From Neodontobutis hainanensis (lineage: Eukaryota > Chordata > Actinopteri > Gobiiformes > Odontobutidae), in contig JALDNG010000041.1 of the NCBI GenBank assembly GCA_024349245.1, positions 2,977,501 to 3,041,500 of the forward strand: a stretch of 64,000 nt of DNA. The letters are read 5' to 3'. A program made the translations under genes and the position numbers. The notes under the pieces were generated by a model. The model made no database searches. It saw nothing but the letters and a program-made list of their open reading frames with translations, and was not told where the DNA came from. How positions within the stretch are numbered: position 1 is the first letter of the stretch; every line of letters begins with the position of its first letter. Positions 13,501-26,470 of this stretch are shown here, piece by piece.

Positions 13501-16500
13501 TATATTCTATAAACGGAAACTCAGTCTGGCAAAGTGCTGTAAGCCAGTTCCTCAGATATGTTACGTATCGACCAATCACATTCGAATACCGCTGGAGTGT
13601 TGCCATGCGTCACACTTAGGCGACCCAAGTCCCTCGAATAAAAACAGTCAAGATGAAGCGCGAGACTGCCGACTGTTTGTTTGGCTCTGCACTTCAGTCA
13701 GTGACAACATTACCAACTTCACCAATCATAAATGTTATTTAAAAATAGAGGCATTAGCCTTAGGCGGTGCTTTGTTTCTTTGATGGGTTGTTTGTTTTTC
13801 AAAATGCGTCGTTCCAGTGGCAGTTTTATTCTGCGAGTGTTGGTACAGCCCCCTAAATTCTGAACGGTTTTATGTTATGTTTGTTATGTGTCCATTGTCT
13901 CCACCTCCTGGAAATCAAACTCAAAATGACAGGGACGAGACTTATTCTTTGTATAGAATAGAAAAAGAATTAAGAGGTAAGGCCAGGCTGAACACATTGC
14001 ATATTGGAAATTGTTAGACTTGACTAAATGCGTTCTTAACTGTCCCATTGTTACTTTTATGAACCTAACATTAAGTGTGGCAAAAGACAAATAAAGTGGT
14101 GTGAGTAAGGAAGTAAGTAAAGTCAACAAAACTAGCCTGGCCAGCAATAATATCTTTATTCTATGCAAAGAATTACTCTGGTCTCCGTAGGTTTAAGCTG
14201 AATTTCCACCGACGCAGAATAAACTGCCTCTGGACGCAACATTCAAACAATAAACATAACATTTTGCGTGCTTTAGTGTATTCTCTGTGTATAATATGTG
14301 ATTATCGATTAGTCGATTATTCCAGATTAAGTTGAAGATTTCTGATCATTTTAAAATCTTAGAAGAGATTTTGTCCACATGGCCTTTGTTCCTGTGAGAT
14401 TGGAAAAAGCAGTGCTCTTCTTGCCAAGTCAACCAGGAGCATTTAATGAAGGGATTGTAGCCAAGCGTCCGCTGGGCCGAGTCAGGGCAGACACCGCAAA
14501 CCCGCAGCTCTAATTAAGGGGTTCCTCTGACAGTTAGACAAAGCAGACGGCAGGGGTCAAGACGCTGTTCCGCAAACTGGCTGTGACCCTCACACCTGCC
14601 TGTTCGCATTACACCATAACATATGAACCCCCTCGCCCTGACGCCTCACTCAGCCCTCTACCACACACAAGGAACAGGGACCTATAGGCATGTGATCGTA
14701 CAGAGGCCCAGAGCACAACCTCCAAGACTTTACAAGCATCAGTTGATTAAAATGGCAGCTCTTTTCTCAGCAAATGAATTATTACAGAAACATGACTTTT
14801 CTCAGCGGAAAACAGGCGGTGCAGACGAAGGTGCCATATGTGAGCGCGTCAAAGGTTCACGCCGGCGTTCCAGGATTTACACTGCAAAAACAAAAGATCA
14901 CCTAGTGCGAGCTCTTGCACTGCCACTAACAAGACGGATTACTTCTGAGTACCTCCACCTGTCCCTTACTCTAATTAGTCAAGCTAGCTCTTAACTGCTA
15001 ACAACAAACTGGATGGGCCAGTTTAAGGACGAAGATGTGGAATAGTGCATTATTTGTTGGGGATAAAGTAAAAAAAAAAAGTACATCCCAGGTCTTGATT
15101 TTTTTAGACACAGAGCACTTGCTTCTTGTAAGTGTCACAGGAATTCTGGGAACTGCTTCTGTATTTACCATCTCACATGCTTTATAACAAACATTAATTG
15201 TGCGTGTGCATGAGTGTGTGCGGGAATGTTTCAGTGGAAGCTGCAGGAAATGTTTAATGAAGAGTGCAGGACAGTCGACATGGTCTGTGTCAGACTGTCA
15301 CAATGTATAAACTAAAGAGTGTCAGGCCAAAGTAACTGGGACTGACGTGAGCGAACCAGGAGGGGCATGAGGAATATACAAGCTAGTGGTCAAATGGTCA
15401 AAAACTCTGAAAGCATGCAGATTTGGTATTTTACATTTATTAAAGCTTAAAAAGTGCCATATGTGGCAAAAGCACAAAAAGTGCTTTCACTTAAAATAAA
15501 AATAACCATTGTCTTTTCTGGGCTTTTGCAGAAACATATTAAACACTGGCTTGAGGAACATGTGCACGGGATTATTAGATAAATATGAAAATAAATAGTT
15601 TTGTCTTTCCAAAATGTTTTAACTGCTCTAGTTACAACAAAAAAGGTTTATATTGCACTCATTATATTTAAGATGTTCTGCTCCCTGATGTTCCATTAAT
15701 GCTCCTTTAAAATATAAGGAAAACAAAAAGCATGTTTCTTTACTATTATATTTGAATAAAAAATGCTTAAATGTGATCCTTTTCAGCTCTTTTTTACTTG
15801 TTCCTGGCTGTTCTCAAGTATAAACCCCAGCCCTTGTAACAGTTAGGGCACTACTTGTGTGCATTGCTCTCTGCACCAGTTGGCACAGACAGGTGGGGTT
15901 GAAATGGAGAATTAACTAGCCGTAGATGCCCTTTAGAACCTGTTCATTAGACCCAAGGCTTGTAGCCTTTGTGATTAATGGTGTTTGTATAAATGCACTT
16001 TTACTGCAAAATTATGTGGTGGAAATTAATCGAAGGGACCGGTCCAGTGCATCTGGTCAGACTACCTGCTCCGTGGCCAGAGCCTGATTGAGAGCAGGAC
16101 GAGAGAGTGGCTGCTGTGCATAGTTTCCATCTGTACCCACGCCCCTCCCGCTCAAAGCTCAAAGCTCTTTTGTGTGTTTATGAGTGGTGTGAAGCAGTGA
16201 TAGAGTTCACAACTGGACTTCAGCGTTGGTTATATGCTAACAAGAAGGTTAACAACTGTGTCCCATTTAAAATGATTGTTTTAAAGGCATTTTTAAATTT
16301 CAGAAAAAGATGCAATAAGTAAGTCACTGTGTTTTCCTTCAATTATCAGTACTTAAACATTTCATCTATGAAAATCTCTCAGCCATTTATCAGATGCACA
16401 GAATTACTAAAGTCAACCACAATAACATGAGGGCACTCACTCCCACAGCAGCACAGACAGCGATAAAACAGATACAATTACCCTAACTGCCCTTTTAGCA

Positions 16501-19500
16501 CATGACTGCTCTTTATTAACTTAAGTCAATGTCAAAACAGGAAAATTAAATGTGTTAGTTTAGTGGACAGTGGACACGCAGTGGCTGTAATGTGATTGTG
16601 ACTATTTGAAGCTGGTCAACAACAAACAGAACAGCTTTAAAAAGAATGTGTAGCGCTGCAGTTTGTTTTTGGACAGCACACTATAAGAACAAAATACAAT
16701 GATGAAGCATATAATACATACACATATAAATACAACTTAATATAAGTTCAACAATGAAGAAAGGTGTTTTAAACCTGAGCAGAAACCAGGCCACACCTGA
16801 CAGTTCACTTCTCGCCATGTCGACATTGCATCGCATATCAGACTTTCACAATGTAAGTACTTATATGTCCCATTACATAGATTTAAATGATAATGACAAC
16901 ACAGATAGAAAAGTTGTATCCATCCACAAATGCTGTTGTTATTATAATAAATAGAAAAGATTCTGACTTTATAAGGTTGTAAATGTTTTAGGTCATATCT
17001 TCGGGTCATGGAAAGCCACCTGTTTTTATATAGGTATTATTATTAAACGGTTGGTTTGTTGTATCAGCTCAGCACCTAAAGCAGACGCTCTTATCGTCCT
17101 GTTTATTCATCCACTTGTTGCTGCGCACAGCTAAAAGGCACTGTAAATCTCACAGCTCTCTCGAACGCAGATGAGACTTCCCAGTCTTCCTCTAAGAAGC
17201 TCCATGTGAGTGTTAAACCATCTGCTGCTGGGGCTGATGGGAAACCCAGGGGCCCTGCAGCGTTGGCAGGGAAACCCTGTCTCTTGTTTGCTGGCTGACC
17301 CAAAGCTCATCTGTCAATCAGGCGCCTTTGCCTTTAATTAGGAGAAGCAGTCCAAAGAGCAGGGGCTGAGCCTCAGCAGAAACATGGAACGCAGTGGGAA
17401 AACCCAGTTAGTTTACAATTCAGAGTCTGTGTCTGTATCCTGTCTCATTTATCTGGCCCTGACAACACACACATGTGGGAAAATCTGACACCTGTTTCTT
17501 GGCTTCAGACTGAAAGTGCCTCAGCAACTTTGAAACAAATGTTTGGAGAAAATTATACTGAACCTTTAAAAGTTGAGCAACAAGAATGTGTCACAAATGA
17601 AAAAAGAGAAGTCTCAAGAGAAGTCTGGGTAGTGTATTCATAAAACTGACATAAAATATCTTTTAAAAGTATTTTTATATTCATATTTAAAGTCTGGCAA
17701 CAACAAAAACATATCTGATGTTAATGATGACTGTCTGTAAGAGAGCACACTGCAAACCATAGTTTGTAATGGTTCACATGTGTGTCAAATATGCAGCACT
17801 TTGGACGTTAACTCATGTGCAGTGATGTGGAAAACAAGGTCTCTAGTCTGTCCAGGATTATTGATAAACCTTCATCTGTCATTCTGTTGCAACCACATAT
17901 TATTAAGCATCTTAATTGTTATTTTCTGTTCCCTTTCACTTTGTATTTACTCTTCAATATGTAAAAAGTGACCCTATTTTAATATAACAAAGCTGCTGTC
18001 ACTGGTTGAGACTTATTAGTATACTACACAGCAGGAAAGTTGGAAATACTGAGAAATGTCTTTGAATGGTTTTAATGAAATGCCTTTTATCTTATCCAGG
18101 AACACAAAGTGTCATTCTGTTAAGTCTAAACGGCTCTTGAAGTTGACTGTGTTTTTGACACGGCCTTAAACCAAAGCACAAAGTACATGCATTAAATCTG
18201 GCCCAACTGCTTCGTCTGGCTTTCACTTCCATACAGTTGTAATGCCATTAATGATGTCTGATAATGCTCTATGCAAATGAACTTGAACAAAATCAATGAG
18301 CCTCTATCACAGTAACTTCACACAAACTTGTGACTGCATTAGTAAAAGCTTTCTCACTGGTGTCCAGACTTTCATTTTTCTGGTTCATACAAATGTGTGT
18401 CTCTGGGGGGACGGGTGCATTAGGCCCAGAGCTATCAGTAGCCTTTCCCCCTGACGTTGTTGTTTGCTCTCTTTCAATGATAGTGCGATGAAAACACAGG
18501 AAGCAGGATGGAGAGCAGTGCGGTCGGGATCAATACCTGCGCGTCTGCCTGTGAGCTAGGTGATGTCTTAACATGCGCCCTCCTCACTTCTCAGCTCGCT
18601 CTTTACCTCCGACAGGCCGTCAATTCTCTGGCCCGCTAATGTATCTGAATGCAGCGTCACGCGGGGCTGCTTCGCACCAGTCGATAAATACTGGAAACGC
18701 TATCCATCTCTGAAACATCACTCCTTCACTTACTGTAAGAGCGCATCACTGCGGGCACCATCCGCGCTCCGCTGACAGGGAGGAAGACAACACCAGACAG
18801 GCCAGATATGACCATGCACCATCACATGCAACCACCTCTCACGACTAAGATTGCACTCAACAGACTGTGTGTCGGAATTAGGCCGCCTCTGGTAAAATAT
18901 GAGCTGCCTTTTTTTAACTCTAGAAATGAACAATAACCTACAAAAAGCAGACCTGGGTGAAATACAGTAAAGGTTTTAGCCTTAAATGATCTGAAATGAT
19001 ACTTTTAGTCTTCAGACTGACATTTATGAGTCCGGGGTTACTGAAAAAAGAGCAGGGCCATTAGCTCCAGACGCAGATAAATTTAGTCTCACAAATTAAA
19101 ACGAGTACTATGGGAGGATGTGGAGAAGCACAGAGGAACAATTGATTAATGTTAATGTATTTGAATATTCTCTTCAACGACGGTGGTTATTGATTTGGGC
19201 TTTTGATGACTTCAACTCACAAAAAGTCAAAAACTGGTGTAAAGGCTGGATACCTGCAACTGTCTATGAGTCAGTCTAAAGATGGTCTTCCCTGGACTGT
19301 AAAATGTTCTCAAGCTCCAAATCTTTATCCAGCTGCTTTCCTCAAGACATGGCAGTAATCTCGACACAAAGTGGAGTGATTATTACCCATACAAACAAAA
19401 TGTCTTTATATTTTAGATAATACTGATGATGATGTTTGTCTTCGGCACACACACTAGTAAACCCCGGAAACAGATGAGAAAATGTTTTTCTTGTTTTCTG

Positions 19501-21737
19501 CTCTTTTTACTGGAGCTATTGGCTGTGGAAATTGAAAAATAGCTGGCAAAGGCCTCTCATTACTCTGTGTGCAGCTTGTTTCTTTCTCCAAATGAAAGCA
19601 TGTTATAAAAAGAGACCCAACTAAGTATTTAGAATGAAAGATAAGAGCATATTGTTATTCAGCTGCATGATGTGAGAACAGACATTTTGCAAAAAACTGC
19701 ACATTATTCTGTCAATAAGTGTACGGAAAAACAGTCTAAAAGAGCCACCTATGTGAACCTTTAAACTATTAACAAGTTATAAAATATGTATTGTACTGCT
19801 TTAACAGACAACTAATTATTGGATGTCACACTAATTACTTATTTTGATGTAAAGATATCAATGCATTCCAAAAAGATAAACTTGGGTCACTCGCCGCAGT
19901 AAAAAGCTAAATTAATTGGCACTTGATATGGTCCACAGTGGGTGTAATTAATGGCGCCATGGGTCCTGTGAGAGCGGGACCAGCTGCGTGTTATGTCTTG
20001 TCACAGGCCTGCTCCGTGTGACACCTTCGGCCGTCGGCCCTCTCTTCTCGTGCCAGGAACACGAGTGGACTGTCTGTGCCCTCCCTCCGAGAACAAACAC
20101 TATTAAGACTCCACAACGTGCCCGTGTGCCCATCCCCGGAGCACAGGCCCTGCCAGCCGCCTGTAACCCGAGAGCCCACCGCAAAACAGCTGCTCCCACT
20201 CCATCCTGCATCTGCCACAACTGTGATCTCATGGAACAAAGTGAGAATGCAACACTCCAGCCATTGCCCCCTCGTCTAACAGGGCGTGTGTTTTATGTTC
20301 ACACGAGCGTTTCTTCTTCTAGCGTAGATGTTTATCTGACATCCTTGATCCGTCATCACACATCGCTCTTTTATTTAATCTTGTTGCGCACTGCTGGTGT
20401 GTTGTGGGACGTGTAATCCCGCGTGCTGCCCATTAAGCACTAGTGCAGCCCATTTGGTCACCAAGGCCACGGCCGAGTTCTTCACACTGACTAATGGGGA
20501 TTTTTATGGGAACTGTTGTCCCGCAAACAGGTGTCCAGCTGCTATAGGTATCATTGAGGTATTATATCAGCTCTGACTGACTGTTTACTAAATACTTCCA
20601 TATATACAGTATGTAGTGTATGTGTGTGTTTTATTTTTATATCCTCACTATCACTTACATGTCCTATATAGGTGGAGACAAAAAGGAGAAAGAAGAGGGG
20701 TGGGGCCATTTAGACACACATCAACCCCTTTTATGCCCACTTTCTGTTGAGGGTTCTGGCACCACAACATGAGCATGCAGATCTTACACAGAAAGGATCT
20801 TTCCAGTTGGCCCAGGGAAAGATCAATGCACTGTGTTTCTAACCAGGTAGCTTGCATATCCCTTTGGACCCCTGTGTTCGGCCTTTGCTGCGTGTTATCC
20901 TCTTAGTCTTCATTTACCCACTTAAAGCTGCATTACCCGAATACTTCTTCCATCATGCTCTCTAAAAGCCTATAATGACTAAGATCACGTTTTTTTCACA
21001 GATCACTCCAATCACATTATGCTATTGTAGGTGTTGAAAAAAACTGCATCCTGTATGTGTAAGATGGATTTAACAAAAATACAGTTTAACTATTTCAACC
21101 AACAAATAAACTCAGTATGACTCTTTGCTTGATTGTACATCTATATAAAAAAATATATATTTGTACAATATGCAACAGAGACATTTGTAATCACGAATCC
21201 AGCAATTACTTCATTTGTATTCATTCCTCAGAAAGTCAGAGCTCAAATACTTTGTTTGGCAGGTTTAAGATTTCTACCTGCGCCTGACTCATGCTTTTTC
21301 AAACTCACAGATCCTTTAGCGCTCCTTGACACTTTCTCAATAAGGTGCTGACAGCTTTTGACAGAACACCTGAATACACATCACATGGAAGTAAGCACAC
21401 ACTTAAATAGCAGCACAAGTTCATAAAGAGGAAACACTTTTTGACATCTGACAAAATGTATGAGGATGATAAAAGATAGCACAATGGCAGGCTACAGACC
21501 TTTTTGTCTACATTCATATTTAAGTTTTATGGCTCAGTTTGAGATAAAGCATTGTAATGGAAAAGCTACTTTGCATACTATGTCCTCAAGTGTTTAAAAG
21601 TTTTCCCCCCTTTCCCTCTGTAGGTGAACCTAGCCTGCAGCTGCTTAGATGTCAGTGCAATACATGTGCCTTAATCCAGCACTTTTCAACAACTACAAAC
21701 CACAAACACAAAAGTAATACCACTTTTGGAAGATATT

Positions 21738-21948
21738 TAGTTACATCTACATTTACATTTATTCATTTAGCAGACGCTTTTATCCAAAGCGACTTACATT
21801 GTTCTACAGTAATTACCAGTGTTACAGCCACTGGAGGCAAGGTGGGTTAAGTGTCTTACCAAGTTCATAAAGAGGAAAACAAAGAACTGTGGGAATCGAG
21901 CCGCCTACCTTCCGGTTATAAGACAACTGCTCTACCCACTGAGCTACT
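21738..21948 (-). mobile_element. tRNA-derived SINE
   Basis: Read on the minus strand, it starts with a tRNA-like head: A box TAGCTCAGTGGGTAGAGCA at 21946-21928 and B box GGCTCGATTCCC at 21902-21891, the two internal RNA polymerase III promoter elements. The body ends in the sequence seen on the plus strand as CAGACGCTTTTATCCAAAGC, a motif repeated in many teleost genomes. It is about 210 bp and inserted in the long bmpr1b intron. The family name is not assigned. Confidence 0.8.
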
Positions 21949-21950
21949 GT

Positions 21951-22170
21951 TGACACTTTATTGTACACTACACTTGATGCATATATCTTTCTCCGTGTGT
22001 AACAAACTGTAATAACATGTAACTACATAGTACATAAATAATGGGATTATGTGTACTTACATATTGTAGGTAAGGTAGGGTTAGGGTTTGTATGTACTAT
22101 GTAGTTATATGTTATTATTACATGTAGGTAGATGCAATGTATCAAGTGCAGTGTAAAATAAAGTGTTTCC
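21951..22170. mobile_element. foldback MITE-like element, about 220 bp
   Basis: The ends are imperfect inverted repeats of about 35 bp (left GACACTTTATTGTACACTAC, right in reverse complement AACACTTTATTTTACACTGC). A second inner pair (AACTACATAGTACATA versus ATGTACTATGTAGTTA) makes the whole element nearly palindromic around a GGTAGGGTTAGGGTT centre. There is no coding capacity. It abuts the SINE head directly, so one probably inserted at the edge of the other. Confidence 0.7.
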
Positions 22171-25100
22171 AATATTTCTTTTATGTGTTTATTTTGTTCC
22201 TGGACCGATCTTGTGTCTGGCCTCAGTAAGTGCAGCAGAGGAAAGCTGGCGCAGGCTCTTCATTGGAAGTCACAGGAGGTGGAGGAGGTGGACTCTGGAA
22301 CATTGAAATAACTCAAATACATGACTGACAGGATGACGCTGACTGTGGTCAACATTTAGTTGGGGGCAGGAGCAGACCATTATGAACAGTTTTAGAATCC
22401 TGGCGATGTTAGCTGGAACAGAACATGAGTAAACTCCCAGTCAGGGTTACACGAGAAAAATTCAAATTATTGTCCGGCAATAATCAGACTTAAAATGCAT
22501 GTAAACCTAAAACAGTGTCCAACTGGAGCAAAGACACACATTTTGTGTCACTTTGCCACTGGCGCAACATGTTTGTGAGTTGTTCTGGTCTCTTTTTTCA
22601 ACATTTTTAACAGACAATAACAAAAACAAACGAGAAAAGGAGAGAGAGAGAGAAAGAGAAAGGCTAGTCTACAGCATATGATGTATAAATCAATAATTAC
22701 AATAATTATGTAGTAAAACATTTTCCTTTATAATAAATCTGTATAATAATTTCCAGGATAGTAGATTTTTAAAACCCTTATACATATTTATCTTCATAAA
22801 TACATTTGATACACTGATATGTTGTGTTTTCTAAGTGAGCCAATAGCTGTTCAGCAACTATAGCCTAGACTTAGTTCATAAACCTTCAGTGCTCAGGATC
22901 AGCTATTCTCTTTTTTCACTGAACTTTTAGGTCAAGGCTAAATTTTTGGCTTAACTAAACGTCTCAGCTTGGAAAAACAACTCCGACAAACTATCTCAAA
23001 GAGAGGAACAGACATCTGTCGCATCTGTCAGCACATCATAAGTGAGCCAATACCGCGCTGGGAGCTCAGGGTGAGGTGGCAGAGAGGTCAGCCCGCTGTG
23101 TGTGGACAGAGGACAGGTCTACACCAGTGGAGCCCATGGGAATCAAAGCCACAGCTCGAAACCTAAAACCCATGATGTCATCCTCAGAATACAGAGGCTA
23201 CCGGCGCTCACTGAGAAGGTCTATAGTGTCGGCAGCATCACAGAATTACTGCTTTTAATTGTGTTTACAGTGGAGCAGCTGTGATGGATTATGAGGCTCA
23301 CACATAAGAAAAGGCACATGTGTGAGAGAAGCTAGAAACGATAGGGAATCTGTGACAAAGATTCAACAAGCTACTTCACAAGCTCTTCACCAGACAATGC
23401 ATTCTCTTTCCTTTTTTTCTTGTTTTTTTGTTTTCCCGAGACATTGCCAAGACTTTTCCCTGACACTTAAGGACAGCAATAATCAGAGCAATAAGTTTTA
23501 TTTCATGAGCAAGCCCCTGGGATTGACTAATTCTCTTCTGCTTCAAATTAAATGCTATTCAACAAACTACAGCAGCCTCAGAGGGTCAAAACTTAAACTT
23601 AAAATCCATAAGAGTTTCTACAACATGTTGGACATTAATCTAAAGCCATCTGAGTCTCAAGTACAATGTATACCGAGGTTGAAAAAAAAAAAACAAAAAC
23701 ATAAAAACCCAATAAAAACACTATTTAAAAAGTAAAAATGTCTAAATATTTTTATTTTTTTTATTTTTTAGGTTTTCCAGAATCTATGGGAATTCAAGTG
23801 ATAATAGATGTACTAGAGATAAAAATATTAGATTTTCATGTCCAACCAATCAGTAAGCAGTCAACAGCTACAATGTGTAGATGCCTTCACCCTACCTTAA
23901 TGTGTAGGATAAGAATCGCTGTGTTGTGGCTAATGCTGCTGCTAGCGCCAGAGCAGCTCCAACAATGTCTGTGGTGACTCTGCAGACACTGAAGATAAGA
24001 ATAATTACCAGAGAAAGAAGTCATGTTATCTCTGGGATGCCTTAGTTTAGCAAAGTAGCAAGAAAATGGATCAACAGAAACAGCGTAACGTCTCTGCTGT
24101 GCACAACGTACTTTGTTCATTTATTCAATTTTAAGACATGGAATTAAATTACATTAGACATGGAGACTGAAGCTAAAACTATAAGATATATACAAATTAA
24201 AATGCTGGAGGGTAATGCACATCGCTGCTGCAGCTGTAGTTGTTTTTGGTTAAAAATTGTAATTAGTCTGAAAAATGGCCCTACTATGACCAAACCCAGT
24301 GGAAATAGGTCTTATGATGAGGTTAAAACTTGAGGACAAATATATATATATATATTATAGAGAAACATAGACTGTATCTTCCTGTAGTTTATGTCTACCA
24401 TCACTTTCAAATGGTCGAAAATATTAAACAAAAATACAACCCAGAACAATCCTGAAGGCAGAGCTTCACTTAGATCAATAATGTGACCATACAATTTCTC
24501 TAAACATGTGTTCACCATTTGTGAGAGGTAGCCTCGGGATGAACACAATGATGTAGTCGTCTGAAAAGGACTGTGTTTATACTTTAAGAATGCCGACGCT
24601 GAATACTTCCTACAGGATCAGAGTTTACGGGGAATGGGGTAAAGTGTCAATGAAATGTCAGGATGATCTCCTAAACACTGCGGATGCTAATCAGCAGCTT
24701 TGACTTTGTTCTGATCTGTGAAGCTTCCATCTGAAGGCTCTGGGTGAAAAGAATCTAAACCATGAGCACAGGCAATGATGACCTCATTATGGTTTTAAAT
24801 TGATGTGATAATTATCTGCAGTTTTGGCCTTTATTGTTGAAGTTTTTAAGGGTTAGGTAGGGCTTTATACGCTAGCTCCAAATAGTGCACTGCTAAAATC
24901 AGGTCACTTGAGTCTAATATGAGTGTATGAGAAATATTATTGTTTTGTTATATCACAAAAAAACAACATGTCCATTAAGTTCTTGTCCACACATATTTCT
25001 TTGACAGTGCTATCTTGCACATCTCTTAAGAAAAGCTAAGTCTTTTATGTCATTTTATGTTTTATGTTTAGTGCTAATAATGCCAGTGTAGACACTAAGC

Positions 25101-26468
25101 GGACAAGGAGCTAACTGAAGTAAGGGGATTGTTTAATGTTTTGATCCCTATGAAAAGAAGTCTACAAGTATGACAACACCATAAGTTACAAAGGGATTTT
25201 TCACAGTGCATAATTTCACATTGATTTTAGTCAGTACTATAAGGCAAACAAAAGTACAGACTGTATATTTATGCTAGTACAGTATTCCTAAAATAACTGA
25301 GAAATATATGTAGACATACTGTAGATGCCCAGAAACTTATCAAAAAATTCAGATAAGTTCAACGTTGCTCTTTTTGCCACAAACAAGATAAAGGTTTGTG
25401 GCAGTTGCAAGAAAACCTTTTTAAACATGAATGAAACTTATAGGAATCATCATAAGGACACTAAAAGGGAACAATAATGTAAATAACCCAATAGCATTAA
25501 ATAAGATATAAAATGATAAAATTGGCAAACAATAAGGTAATTTGAAAAACCGAAACCTATCACAAAAAACAAATGACACTAAACCAGACAATGAAGTTGG
25601 GTCATGATTGTTTTGGCTTTTTGAAAAATGGGTCCCATGGAAAAGTCTGGGAAGCACATGCCACCCTACCAGCGCTAACACACTACTTTCAATACCAGCA
25701 TTCAGACACAACTGGTAAACTTATATTTGATTGACGACAGACCTGTTCACTATTTTACACTTGTCTTTTCACACAGATGTCTGCCTTGTGCCAATTTGTG
25801 TCCATTTGTTTCCCTGACACTGAAGAGCCTCGCCATGATTTTCTCATCAAACAGAGCGTTAACCCTAGGCCCTTATTTGACAGTGTTATGATCAAAGCCT
25901 TCCACATTCCACAGAGCTGATTCCCCTTTTGGGTTCCAGTGTCAGGATCAGACACAAGAGCGAATACTCCGTCAAATGGGCCACAAAACATTCATTTGTC
26001 ATGCCAGATCAATTCCTCACATGCATTCTTATATAGTGACCAGGACAAGGCCCAGACAGCTGGCCCGTCGGCCTGTGTCTAATACAGACAGACAGTGGGT
26101 GAAGAAACGATTGGATGCAGAGAGACATCAAGACAGTGTATTGAGCTTTGAGAACATCGGGTAGTGATGAACTTATTTTGCACCGGGACCACCAGATGAC
26201 TGAGGATCTGGAGACAAATGCAGCCAGATTGTGTTTCTGAAGATGGAGAACTTCTCAAGAATGATAGCTTCAAAGGCTGACTCAGTAAGTAATTTATGTC
26301 AGTAAGGGCAGTTTACATAAAATAAAAAAAATGACACATCCAATAATCCCTTGTTACAAAAAGAGGTAGAAAAACTACCTCTTCCCATGAGATTTGCACA
26401 AACGTTTATTAATTTATTGTTAAAGTTGAAATTTTATCCTCCCTTCATAATCTATTTAATGTCTCACA
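22171..26468 (-). other. bmpr1b long intron between foldback element and Tc1 copy: no gene seen
   Basis: AT-rich non-coding sequence. Contains a GA-rich stretch at 22636-22665, an A run at 23683-23694 and a short TA microsatellite at 24341-24356. Confidence 0.6.
24341..24356. repeat. short (TA)n microsatellite
   Basis: Eight TA units just before an ATTATAG sequence. Confidence 0.8.
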
Positions 26469-26470
26469 TA

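Larger units (their letters stand above)
7721..21730 (-). other. bmpr1b long intron, central portion: no gene seen
   Basis: Non-coding sequence with GC-rich islands around 13560-13700, 14450-14640, 17110-17420, 18530-18700 and 19930-20300 that may be conserved regulatory elements, but nothing in them translates to a known family. Short repeats are listed separately. Confidence 0.55.

Noticed and set aside
13884..14168. Hydrophobic minus-strand frame (MHRIKILLLARLVLLTLLTS) considered as the bmpr1b signal-peptide exon
   Set aside because: No donor in the phase needed by exon A follows the hydrophobic stretch; the 31.9-kb exon fits better.
19948..20416. Overlapping open frames of 82-142 codons on both strands
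   Set aside because: Open frames on several frames at once reflect high GC; none resembles a known protein.
21885..21950. Possible tRNA gene
   Set aside because: A and B boxes are present, but the sequence does not fold as a complete tRNA and continues into a SINE body, so it is a SINE head.
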